From positions 1 through 30,091 of the forward strand of contig CATYDM010000020.1 in assembly GCA_958405195.1 (NCBI GenBank): a DNA stretch of 30,091 nucleotides. The letters run 5' to 3'. Of this stretch, positions 14,305-21,392 are shown piece by piece. This stretch comes from an uncultured Collinsella sp. Lineage in GTDB: Bacteria > Actinomycetota > Coriobacteriia > Coriobacteriales > Coriobacteriaceae. The notes beneath the pieces were generated by a model that did not search any database, was not told the origin of the DNA, and saw only the letters and a program-made list of their open reading frames with translations. The stretch's first letter is position 1; every line of letters starts with the position of its first letter. The translations under genes and the position numbers were made by a program.

Positions 14305-16311
14305 ATGACCGAGGAGCTCAAGAAGCAGGGCGGCGTTGATGACGCCGTTGCCGCGGGGCTGGTCGAGGAAACGGCTGCCGTGGCACCCGAGCTGGATGAC
14401 GCCGCCAAGGCTGCAGCCGAGCGCGAGGCTCGCCGCCAAGCGCTCTACGAGGAAAACGAGCGCGCCGAGGACGAGCGCGCCCGCGCTGAGGCAGAGCGCA
14501 TGCGCGATGTGGACGACGAGGACGAGGACGAGACGCCTCGGGATACCTGGGCGACGGTGCGCCGCCTGTGGAGTGAGGCTGCCGGCGACCATTGGCGCTT
14601 CTATATCGTGTTCGCGAGCATTGTGTTCTATGCCATCTTTAACACTGCCGCGCCGGCATATAGCGCCCGCGTGATCGATGAGCTGTGGAGCCACATTCAG
14701 GTGGCGTTTGCCAACGACACCACCTTCAACATCACCTGGGAGAACTGCGGCAGGACCATCTTCATCTACTTTATGATTTGGACGGCTGCTGCCTCGTTCT
14801 ATGCGCTCCAGAGCTTTTTGATGTCGAGCGTCGCTGAGCGCCTCAATCTGCGCCTGCGCAACCGCATCGCCCAAAAGCTCAATCGTCTGCCGCTCGCCTT
14901 TTTTGACGCACATCGTCCCGGTGAGGTCGTCAGCCGTGCGACCAACGACCTGGACAAGATGTCCGAGAGCATGCAGCGCGGATTGCTGCAGCTGCTCGTG
15001 TCGATCGGCACGGTTGTTGGTGCTGTGAGCGTGATGTTCGTGTTCAGCGTGCAGCTTACGCTCGTCTTTCTGTTCTTTACGGCACTGTCGCTGCTGGTGA
15101 CGAAGGTCGTCTCGCGCCGCACACACGATGTGACGGGCGAGCGCCAGGAGTGGGTGTCCAAGATTACGAGTGCGGTCGAGGAAGGCTATTCGGGCCGTCT
15201 GGTGATCCGCGCGTTTAACCGCGAACGCCAAAGTTCTGCCGAGGTGCACCAGGCCTCGGGCGAGCTGGCACGCGTGAGTGCCAAGGCCGACTTTATGATT
15301 AACGCCGTCGGCCCCGCGGTGCGCTTTATCGGCCGCCTGGCACAGATCGTGATTGCGCTTGTGGGCTGCAGCATGCTGGTTGCCGGTCACATGACCGTCG
15401 GCGTGTTCCAGGCGTTCTTCCAGTTTATCTACGAGGCGTCCGAGCCCATGACGCAGTTGTCGTTTACCTTCAACTCGCTGCAGAGCGCGCTGGCGAGTGC
15501 AGAGCGCGTGTTCGACCTGCTCGATGAGCCCGAGATGGAGGCCGATCCGCTGCCGGACAAGGCCGCCAAGCTGCCGGGTCGCGTGGAGGGCCGCGTCTCC
15601 TTTGAGCATGTGCGCTTTGGTTATTCGCCCGACAAGCCGCTTATGCGCGACGTGTCGTTTACCGCCGAGCCGGGCCAGAAGATTGCCGTGGTGGGAACCA
15701 CGGGCGCAGGCAAGACGACGCTCATCAACCTGCTCATGCGCTTCTACGAGATTGACGGCGGGCGTATTACGCTCGACGGCGTGGATACGAGCCGCATGGA
15801 CCGCGGCGAGCTACGGCAGCAGTTTGGCATGGTGCTGCAGGACGCTTGGCTGTTCGACGGCACGATTGCCGAGAATATCGCCTACGGCTGCCCCGAGGCA
15901 GCGCGCGAGGAGGTCGTGGCGGCTGCGCGAGCCGCGCAGGTCGACTTCTTTGTGCGCACCATGCCGCAGGGCTACGACACGCGCGTGGCCAACGATGCCG
16001 AAAGCATCAGCCAGGGCCAGCGTCAGCTGCTGACCATCGCACGCGTGCTGCTCAACAATCCGGCGATTCTCATCCTGGACGAGGCGACCTCAAGCGTGGA
16101 CACGCGTACCGAGCTTGCTATCGGCCGCGCCATGGACGCGCTCATGCGCGGGCGCACGAGCTTTGTGATCGCGCATCGCCTGTCGACGATCGTGGATGCC
16201 GACCTCATCCTGGTCATGGATCACGGCAACATTATCGAGCAGGGCACGCATAAGGAGCTGCTCGCAGCCGAGGGCGCTTATGCCGACCTCTATCTGAGTC
16301 AGTTCGCATAG
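14305..16311 (+). CDS. ABC exporter half-transporter, catalytic-site subunit
   Basis: This 668-residue partner of the preceding gene has a highly charged, helical N-terminal extension of about 80 residues (Glu/Ala/Arg-rich, DDEDEDE) before the membrane domain. Six helices lie at about 95-390. Walker A is GTTGAGKTT (464-472). The signature is non-canonical SISQGQRQ (567-574). Walker B is ILILDE (588-593) with catalytic Glu593, and the switch is His624. Together with the partner it gives one competent and one degenerate ATP site. The ATG at 14305 is chosen because GGGAGGTG precedes it; the frame also opens at a GTG nine bases upstream. The charged extension may be a regulatory or partner-binding arm. 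Confidence 0.92.
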   Translation: MTEELKKQGGVDDAVAAGLVEETAAVAPELDDAAKAAAEREARRQALYEENERAEDERARAEAERMRDVDDEDEDETPRDTWATVRRLWSEAAGDHWRFYIVFASIVFYAIFNTAAPAYSARVIDELWSHIQVAFANDTTFNITWENCGRTIFIYFMIWTAAASFYALQSFLMSSVAERLNLRLRNRIAQKLNRLPLAFFDAHRPGEVVSRATNDLDKMSESMQRGLLQLLVSIGTVVGAVSVMFVFSVQLTLVFLFFTALSLLVTKVVSRRTHDVTGERQEWVSKITSAVEEGYSGRLVIRAFNRERQSSAEVHQASGELARVSAKADFMINAVGPAVRFIGRLAQIVIALVGCSMLVAGHMTVGVFQAFFQFIYEASEPMTQLSFTFNSLQSALASAERVFDLLDEPEMEADPLPDKAAKLPGRVEGRVSFEHVRFGYSPDKPLMRDVSFTAEPGQKIAVVGTTGAGKTTLINLLMRFYEIDGGRITLDGVDTSRMDRGELRQQFGMVLQDAWLFDGTIAENIAYGCPEAAREEVVAAARAAQVDFFVRTMPQGYDTRVANDAESISQGQRQLLTIARVLLNNPAILILDEATSSVDTRTELAIGRAMDALMRGRTSFVIAHRLSTIVDADLILVMDHGNIIEQGTHKELLAAEGAYADLYLSQFA

Positions 16312-16341
16312 TGTGACAAAGGGACAGTCCCGCATGTCACA
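16312..16341 (+). repeat. REP-like hairpin with GGGACAG core
   Basis: TGTGACA (16312-16318) and TGTCACA (16335-16341) enclose AAGGGACAGTCCCGCA, itself containing GGGAC-GTCCC. It starts directly after the ABC stop codon. The core matches the loop core of the family-1 repeats. Confidence 0.6.
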
Positions 16342-16350
16342 TCAAAAAGA

Positions 16351-16385
16351 AAGGCGCGCCGGGGATGGATTCCCTGGCGCGCCTT
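16351..16385. terminator. Bidirectional terminator between ABC operon and cysE
   Basis: AAGGCGCGCCGGGGA (16351-16365) pairs with TCCCTGGCGCGCCTT (16371-16385), with one mismatch. The tail is TCTT on the plus strand and TCTTTTTGA on the minus strand. Confidence 0.85.
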
Positions 16386-16425
16386 CTTGCGTTGATGCCG
16401 ATGTCGTTTTGTGCCGCTTGCGTTC

Positions 16426-17130
16426 CTAGCGCTCGTCCACGAGCTTGGCGACGAGGGCTTTGAGCTCGGCCACCTCTCGCTCGAGTTCTTTGACGCGGCG
16501 GGCGTTCTCGGTGATGCCTTGGCGGTTGAGGGCACTCTGCTCGGCAACGTCATCGGGCATGTACTCGCGATGCTGCTTGGCGTCGAAGCTCTCCTCGAAC
16601 ACGCGGCAGCCGTTGCGCTTGATGATGCGTCCCGGCACGCCCACGACGGTGCAGTTGTCGGGCACGTCCTTGACGACGACCGAGTTGCCGCCGATCTTGA
16701 CGTTGTTGCCGATGCGGATGTTGCCGAGCACCTTGGCGCCCGTGCCCACGGTGACGTTATCGCCGAGCGTTGGGTGGCGTTTGCCGGTCTCGTTGCCGGT
16801 GCCGCCGAGCGTAACGCCCTGGTAGAGCACGCAGTTGTCGCCCACAATGGTGGTCTCGCCGATGACGACGCCCATGGCATGGTCGATAAAGAAATGCTTG
16901 CCGATCTGTGCCGCGGGATGAATCTCGACGCCAGTGATGTGGCGGGTGATTTGCGAGAGCACGCGGGCGAGCGAGCGATGTCCATGCTCCCACAGCCAGT
17001 GCTCGGGCACGTGGTTCCACTTGGCGTGCAGGCCAGGATAGGAAAGGAAGATGACCAGACCGTTTTGCGCGGCGGGGTCCTGCGCTTGGACGGTCTTGAT
17101 GTCCTCGCGAATGGTATTGATAAAGCTCAC
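16426..17130 (-). CDS. cysE: Serine O-acetyltransferase
   Basis: CysE acetylates serine to O-acetylserine, the carbon acceptor for cysteine synthesis, in the cytosol. This 234-residue form has the short N-terminal helical domain of Gram-positive/EpsC-type enzymes. The left-handed beta-helix of hexapeptide repeats follows (GVEIHPAAQIGKHFFIDHAMGV is its opening), with His/Asp at the active-site turn and GGTGNETGKRHPTLGDNVTVG. The last 45 residues form a charged coiled coil (VKELEREVAELKALVAKL), longer than usual. The start is GTG with GGGAGG upstream. It is divergent from the DedA gene. No cysK lies nearby. Confidence 0.93.
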   Translation of the reverse strand: MSFINTIREDIKTVQAQDPAAQNGLVIFLSYPGLHAKWNHVPEHWLWEHGHRSLARVLSQITRHITGVEIHPAAQIGKHFFIDHAMGVVIGETTIVGDNCVLYQGVTLGGTGNETGKRHPTLGDNVTVGTGAKVLGNIRIGNNVKIGGNSVVVKDVPDNCTVVGVPGRIIKRNGCRVFEESFDAKQHREYMPDDVAEQSALNRQGITENARRVKELEREVAELKALVAKLVDER

Positions 17131-17301
17131 CGGCCGCCCTCCCTTAGCGCCATGGCAATGCGATTCAATAAAGTATAGCGATTCGCTAGGGATTAAAAAG
17201 GACAGTCTTGGCGGCTTTGCGCTACAAGTGTCAGTTATGCAAACTTGCTGGTAATGGAGTCATGCTTTTGTGGGGTTGCGCACGAGGGGGCACCGCAACC
17301 G

Positions 17302-17307
17302 TATACT
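17302..17307 (+). promoter_or_regulatory. -10 box candidate for the DedA gene
   Basis: TATACT lies about 50 bp before the start codon. It sits just after a GGTTGCG/CGCAACC inverted repeat (about 17274-17300). No -35 box at proper spacing was found. Confidence 0.35.
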
Positions 17308-17353
17308 AGTCAACTTGGACGTATCCGCGCCCACAACTGAGAGGTTTTACTTC

Positions 17354-17992
17354 ATGGGTTTCATCAATTTTATTGCCGAGCTGCTTAAGGACCCGCGCAC
17401 CGCGATCGCCAGCTGGATCGCCGCCGGCCCGCTTATGGCCTACGGCTGCGTATTCCTGATCATCTTTATCGAGACGGGCGTGGTGTTCTTCCCGTTCCTT
17501 CCCGGTGATTCGCTGCTGTTCGCCTCGGGTTTCTTTGCCCACAACGGCGGCTTTAACATCGTGGCGCTTCTGGCCACCGCATGGGCCGCTGCCATTTTGG
17601 GCGATCAGTGCAACTTTATGATCGGTCACTTCTTTGGCCGCAAGATCATCGCTTCGGGCAAGGTCAAGGCCATGACGCCCGAGCGCATCAAAAAGTCCGA
17701 GGACTTCTTGGACAAGTGGGGTCACCTGGCCATCTTCCTGGGTCGCTTTTTCCCGTTTATCCGCACCTTTGTGCCCTTTATCGCTGGCATGGGCGGCATG
17801 CACTGGCGCAACTTTGTCGTCTTTAACGTGCTGGGCGGCATTACCTGGTCGACGGTCTTTACGCTGCTGGGCTACTTCTTTGGCGGCATTCCCTTTGTGC
17901 AGGAGCACTTTGAGCTGCTGATTATCGGCATCGTTGCCGTGTCGATCATCCCGACCGTGGTCGGTCTGGTTAAGGCCAAGCTGGGTAAATAG
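17354..17992 (+). CDS. DedA-family membrane protein
   Basis: This is a 212-residue inner-membrane protein of the DedA/VTT family, whose members include flippases of undecaprenyl phosphate and phosphatidylethanolamine. Several hydrophobic helices and re-entrant loops are visible. The family motifs FLPGDSLLFASG and FLGRFFPFIRTFVPFIAGM (with the conserved GR...PxxR) are intact. The ATG at 17354 has GAGG upstream, and the frame opens earlier at 17270 without homology. The lipid carried cannot be told from sequence. A terminator follows, so it is monocistronic. Confidence 0.9.
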   Translation: MGFINFIAELLKDPRTAIASWIAAGPLMAYGCVFLIIFIETGVVFFPFLPGDSLLFASGFFAHNGGFNIVALLATAWAAAILGDQCNFMIGHFFGRKIIASGKVKAMTPERIKKSEDFLDKWGHLAIFLGRFFPFIRTFVPFIAGMGGMHWRNFVVFNVLGGITWSTVFTLLGYFFGGIPFVQEHFELLIIGIVAVSIIPTVVGLVKAKLGK

Positions 17993-18030
17993 AACGCCTA
18001 GCTCGAGCCAGCGCGCAGACCGTACAGTTG

Positions 18031-18064
18031 AGGCCCGTCACCGCTTACGGTGGCGGGCCTTTTT
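18031..18064 (+). terminator. Terminator of the DedA gene
   Basis: AGGCCCGTCACC (18031-18042) pairs with GGTGGCGGGCCT (18049-18060), with one wobble, then TTTT. Confidence 0.9.
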
Positions 18065-18130
18065 GCTTCGGTCAAATGAAAATACTTTACTTAGTTAAAG
18101 AAAAGCGTTTTATCAGACGCGTGCGGGGAG

Positions 18131-18136
18131 TACAAT
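18131..18136 (+). promoter_or_regulatory. -10 box candidate for ilvE
   Basis: TACAAT is followed seven bases later by an ATG (18144), so transcription would start at or just before that codon. The -35 region is weak. The mRNA would be leaderless for the small upstream ORF and have a leader of about 147 bases for ilvE. Confidence 0.4.
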
Positions 18137-18143
18137 CTCGTGC

Positions 18144-18293
18144 ATGCGAATCGACGTGCCATCGGCTTTGATGCTGCTCGCGTGTCCCGTCCGGCTCTAC
18201 GCTCCGGGCGTGCGACGTTGCGACGCGGTCGGCCTCGGTCCTTGCGTGCGGGTTCGCGAGTATGCAACTGTGTATGTAAGGAGCGACATATGA
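18144..18293 (+). CDS. Possible 49-aa upstream ORF overlapping the ilvE start
   Basis: The frame begins MRIDVPSALMLLACPV and ends with a TGA that overlaps the ilvE start as ATGA. It is rich in Leu and Val (about one residue in four) and could be leaderless. No Shine-Dalgarno lies at proper distance. In high-GC DNA such open frames occur by chance, and a second frame here is also open, so this is a hypothesis only. Confidence 0.25.
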   Translation: MRIDVPSALMLLACPVRLYAPGVRRCDAVGLGPCVRVREYATVYVRSDI

Positions 18294-19342
18294 CTGTCGA
18301 GAAGAAGGATATCGATTGGGGTAGCCTCGGCTTTGGCTACATGAAGACCGATTACAGCTACGAGGCTCATTGGAAGGATGGCGAGTGGGACGAGGGCGGC
18401 CTGACCACCGACCACACCCTGCATGTCTCCGAGTGCGGCGGTATCTTCCATTACTGCCAGGAGGTCTTTGAGGGCCTGAAGGCCTACACCGCCGAGGACG
18501 GCAGCATCGTCTGCTTCCGTCCCGACATGAACGCTGAGCGTATGTATAACTCTGCCCAGCGCCTCGAGATGCCCCCGTTTCCCAAGGACAAGTTCGTTGA
18601 GGCCGTCAAGCGGGTCGTTTCTGCCAACGCCGCCTGGGTTCCGCCCTTCGGTTCCGGCGCGACCCTGTACGTGCGTCCGTTTATGATCGGCTCCGGTGAC
18701 GTGATCGGCGTGGCTCCCGCTCCTGAGTACACGTTCCGCATTCTCGTGACCCCGGTCGGTCCGTACTTTAAGGGTGGCCTCAAGCCCGTCAAGCTGCGCG
18801 TTTCCGAGTATGACCGTGCAGCACCGCATGGCACCGGCAACATCAAGGCCGGCCTGAACTACGCCATGTCCCTCAAGCCCACGATGGAGGCTCACCGCGA
18901 GGGCTATGCCGAGAACCTGTATCTCGATTCCGAGTCCCGCACCTATGTCGAGGAGACCGGTGGCGCTAACGTCCTGTTCGTGAAGGAGGACGGCACCCTC
19001 GTCGTTCCGCAGTCCCACACCGACTCCATTCTGCCTTCCATCACCCGCCGTTCGCTCGTTCAGGTTGCTCAGGACCTGGGCATGACCGTTGACCAGCGTC
19101 CCGTCGAGTGGGCCGAGGTCAAGGCCGGTACCTTTGTCGAGTGCGGCCTGTGCGGCACCGCTGCCGTTATTTCCCCGGTCGGCGAGATCGACAACAAGGT
19201 TTACGGCGCCGACGAGACCGTGACCTTCCCGGCTGGCTACACCGAGATCGGCCCTGTGATGAAGAAGCTTCGCGAGACCCTGACTGGTATCCAGTCCGGT
19301 GCTGTCGAGGACAAGCACAACTGGGTTTACACCGTCGCGTAA
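18290..19342 (+). CDS. ilvE: Branched-chain amino acid aminotransferase
   Basis: IlvE transfers the amino group between glutamate and the branched-chain 2-oxo acids, the last step of Leu/Ile/Val synthesis and the first of their breakdown. This 350-residue class IV PLP enzyme has the family motif GTGNIKAGLNYA with Lys186 as the expected Schiff-base lysine, YVEETGGANVLFV, and a C-terminal TGIQSGAVEDKHNWVYTV. The ATG at 18290 is preceded by AAGGAG and is preferred over the 50-residue in-frame extension from GTG 18140, which has no homology. No other ilv/leu gene is adjacent. A possible upstream ORF overlaps the start. Confidence 0.95.
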   Translation: MTVEKKDIDWGSLGFGYMKTDYSYEAHWKDGEWDEGGLTTDHTLHVSECGGIFHYCQEVFEGLKAYTAEDGSIVCFRPDMNAERMYNSAQRLEMPPFPKDKFVEAVKRVVSANAAWVPPFGSGATLYVRPFMIGSGDVIGVAPAPEYTFRILVTPVGPYFKGGLKPVKLRVSEYDRAAPHGTGNIKAGLNYAMSLKPTMEAHREGYAENLYLDSESRTYVEETGGANVLFVKEDGTLVVPQSHTDSILPSITRRSLVQVAQDLGMTVDQRPVEWAEVKAGTFVECGLCGTAAVISPVGEIDNKVYGADETVTFPAGYTEIGPVMKKLRETLTGIQSGAVEDKHNWVYTVA

Positions 19343-19358
19343 GCTGTCTTACCTATCC

Positions 19359-19483
19359 GGGCAGAGAGCAAGTTCCCTCCCGGCGCGTCCTCGGACATGC
19401 AAGAAGCCCTCGCTGCGCACTTCGTGCGGCGAGGGCTTCTTGCGTCCTGCGGAGTGCGCCGGGAGGGAACTTGCTCTCTGCCC
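19359..19483. repeat. Large nested palindrome enclosing the ilvE terminator
   Basis: The 28-bp outer arms (19359-19386 with 19456-19483) are perfectly complementary. Inside lies a perfect 15-bp hairpin (19399-19413 with 19429-19443; AGAAGCCCTCGC type), which probably terminates ilvE. The DNA could extrude as a cruciform. Confidence 0.85.
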
Positions 19484-19593
19484 TGCGGGTTCGGCGATGT
19501 CACAACGGGCAATGATTAATCTGAATAAAGATGGTGCGCGGCCTTTTAGGCCGCGCTTCTGCTTTGCTTCGCGCCATGTGGGGGTGGTGGCGA

Positions 19594-19795
19594 CGTGCAT
19601 TTTTGCGAGTATTCTGCAATCGAAGGCCCCTGCATACCGACCTCGGGCAAAAATCGGGATTTCTCGATGTTTTCTACGAATGATGGGCGGGATTATGGGC
19701 TGGCAGCGTTTGATTTGCAGGGATATTCGCGGTCTTCGGCATGTATCGTGGCGCCCGAAGCTCTTGGTTATGTTGAATACTCCTAAAAATGCACG
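19594..19795. mobile_element. MITE-like element (about 200 bp)
   Basis: Terminal inverted repeats CGTGCATTTTTGCGAGTATT... (19594-19618) and its counterpart at 19771-19795 match at 21 of 25 positions. The interior has no coding capacity. Target-site duplications are not obvious. It is probably a non-autonomous mobile or structured intergenic element. Confidence 0.6.
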
Positions 19796-19825
19796 GCGCT
19801 TAGAGGGGGACCTTCGCGAAAAAAG

Positions 19826-19864
19826 AAACCGCCCCGTCGAAGTATGCATTCGACGGGGCGGTTT
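19826..19864 (-). terminator. Terminator of lemA
   Basis: AAACCGCCCCGTCGAA (19826-19841) pairs perfectly with TTCGACGGGGCGGTTT (19849-19864). On the minus strand it is followed by a TTTCTTTTTT tract. Confidence 0.92.
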
Positions 19865-19900
19865 ATGCATTTGGCCGATTAAGGATGCGCTGCCAAACTA

Positions 19901-20452
19901 CTAGAACTTGACAGTCGGGGCCTGGCGGGCTGCTTCGGCGGCCTCGAAGCCCTGGCGCTCCTTAAACTGGAAGATGCCGGCAAAGATGACAGCCGGGAAC
20001 GTCTGAATGGCGTTATTGTAGCTGAGCACGCAATCGTTGTAGCTCTGGCGTGCATAGCTAATCTTGTTCTCGGTATCCTCGAGCGATGCCTGCAGCTGCG
20101 TAAAGTTGGTGTTTGCCTTAAGATCGGGATAGGCCTCGGCTACGGCGAAGAGCTGGCGCAGCGCACCGGTCAGCACGTTGTCGGCTTCCATCTTGGCCTC
20201 GGGCGTGGTGGCCTTGACGGCGGTGTTACGCGCGCTGATCACGGCGGAGAGCGTCTCCTGCTCGTGCTTGGCGTAGCCCTTGACGGTCTCGACCAGGTTG
20301 GGGATCAGGTCGTTGCGGCGCTGCAGCTGCGTATCGATGTTCTGCCAGGCGTTATCGATGCGGTTACGCTTGGTGACCATGTTGTTGTAGATGCCGGCGA
20401 TGGCGCAGACAATCACAATGACAACAACGATGCCGATGATGACGGTAATCAT
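19901..20452 (-). CDS. LemA-family protein
   Basis: This is a 183-residue membrane-tethered protein. An N-terminal helix (about 3-22, ITVIIGIVVVIVIVCAIAGI) is followed by the conserved LemA coiled-coil domain: NRIDNAWQNIDTQLQRRNDLIPNLVETVKGYAKHE and later LQASLEDTENKISYARQSYND...YN. The C-terminal FKERQGFEA is also typical. Members are widespread and of poorly defined envelope function, and some occur with TPM-domain or htpX genes, which are not here. The Met at 20452 has GGAG upstream; the longer frame to 20554 is not needed. It is divergent from a TetR regulator. Confidence 0.9.
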   Translation of the reverse strand: MITVIIGIVVVIVIVCAIAGIYNNMVTKRNRIDNAWQNIDTQLQRRNDLIPNLVETVKGYAKHEQETLSAVISARNTAVKATTPEAKMEADNVLTGALRQLFAVAEAYPDLKANTNFTQLQASLEDTENKISYARQSYNDCVLSYNNAIQTFPAVIFAGIFQFKERQGFEAAEAARQAPTVKF

Positions 20453-20651
20453 GATGTCTCCGTTTCGAATGGCCGCGGCGGCATGCGCCAGCTGCCGTTG
20501 GTATAACGCTACTAGTATACCCGCAACGTTTTGCCGTGCCGAACTTTCCGGCAAGCGTTATGTTTTCGGCGGGGTCGGCACCGGGGCAAAGCGCGCGAGG
20601 TACAGGTGTAAGATATGCGACAGATTGACGAGTGTTGTCTTTGCCCTGAGG

Positions 20652-21248
20652 ATGGCGATACCAGTGGACCTTCGCATTAAGAAAACCTACCGCGCCCTGT
20701 TCGATGCCTTCACCGAGCTTCTCGAGGAGCATCGTTTTGAGGACCTGACGGTCGCCATGCTGTGCGACCGGGCCATGATTCGCCGCACGACGTTCTACAG
20801 GCACTTTCGCGACAAGAACGATTACTTTGCCTTTTATATCGATGAGCTCATGTCGGGCTTGCCGCAAAAACAGCCCGATGAGGCCGGCGCAGTGTCTGCC
20901 GAGGACGTGCGCGCGCTTCGGCACGCGATTTTGGACGATGCCATGGATTTGATTCTGGCGCACGAGCAGCTCATGGATAACATTTTGGCAAGCAGCATGT
21001 CGGGCATGTTGACCAACGTTATTTGCGACCGCATTGCCCGTTCCATCCGCGAGCGTGTGATGAACGTGCTTGCCGAGGATGCCCTGGCTCCCGTGTCACT
21101 CGAGACGACGTCTGAGTTTGTCGCCGGCGGTATTATTCGACTTTTCACGATATGGTGGGAATCGGGCCACGATCTTGAGCGTCGACCTGAGATAGCCGAC
21201 GTGGTCGATGCACTGTTTGAGCGGACCATGACACCGGTGCATCACTAA
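20652..21248 (+). CDS. TetR-family transcriptional regulator
   Basis: This is a 198-residue regulator. Residues 5-55 form the TetR helix-turn-helix, with the recognition segment TVAMLCDRAMIRRTTFYRHFRDKNDYFAFY. The rest is an all-helical ligand and dimer domain, with a C-terminal half like the DhaS/TetR_C_8 type. The start is uncertain. The ATG at 20652 has its GAGG overlapping it, while a GTG at 20664 would have GAGGA at about 11 bases. No target is evident; the divergent lemA is the nearest candidate. Confidence 0.85.
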   Translation: MAIPVDLRIKKTYRALFDAFTELLEEHRFEDLTVAMLCDRAMIRRTTFYRHFRDKNDYFAFYIDELMSGLPQKQPDEAGAVSAEDVRALRHAILDDAMDLILAHEQLMDNILASSMSGMLTNVICDRIARSIRERVMNVLAEDALAPVSLETTSEFVAGGIIRLFTIWWESGHDLERRPEIADVVDALFERTMTPVHH

Positions 21249-21251
21249 AAG

Positions 21252-21341
21252 TGGCGGAGAGAGGGGGATTCGAACCCCCGGAACGCTCTCGCGCTCAACG
21301 GTTTTCAAGACCGCCGCATTCAACCGCTCTGCCATCTCTCC
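21252..21341 (-). tRNA. tRNA-Ser (UGA)
   Basis: This is a 90-base class II tRNA. The acceptor GGAGAGA pairs with TCTCTCC, the discriminator is G and CCA is encoded. The anticodon loop CTTGAAA gives UGA. A long variable arm (GAGCGCGAGAGCGTTC) and the T-arm GGGGGTTCGAATCCCCC are intact. It is divergent from the tadA fusion gene. Confidence 0.97.
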
Positions 21342-21392
21342 GTGAGTCGTAATGATAGCATCGTTTTGAATTTGCAACAGGGAAGGCGAACG

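Larger units (their letters stand above)
19343..19900. other. 558-bp gene-free interval between ilvE and lemA
   Basis: No real gene is seen; the 201-codon frame crossing it has no homology or ribosome-binding site. It holds a nested palindrome with terminator (19359-19483), a short hairpin GCGCGGCCT/AGGCCGCGC (19536-19556), a MITE-like element (19594-19795) and the lemA terminator (19826-19864). Confidence 0.65.

Noticed and set aside
14242..15609. 455-codon minus-strand frame opposite the first catalytic ABC subunit
   Set aside because: It is an antisense shadow of a conserved gene, with no ribosome-binding site or homology.
18140..18289. 50-residue N-terminal extension of IlvE from GTG 18140
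   Set aside because: There is no homology in the extension (Arg-rich). A good AAGGAG site sits before ATG 18290, and the GTG has no ribosome-binding site.
19299..19904. 201-codon plus-strand frame after ilvE
   Set aside because: It runs through a perfect palindrome, a MITE-like element and a terminator. It has no Shine-Dalgarno and no homology.
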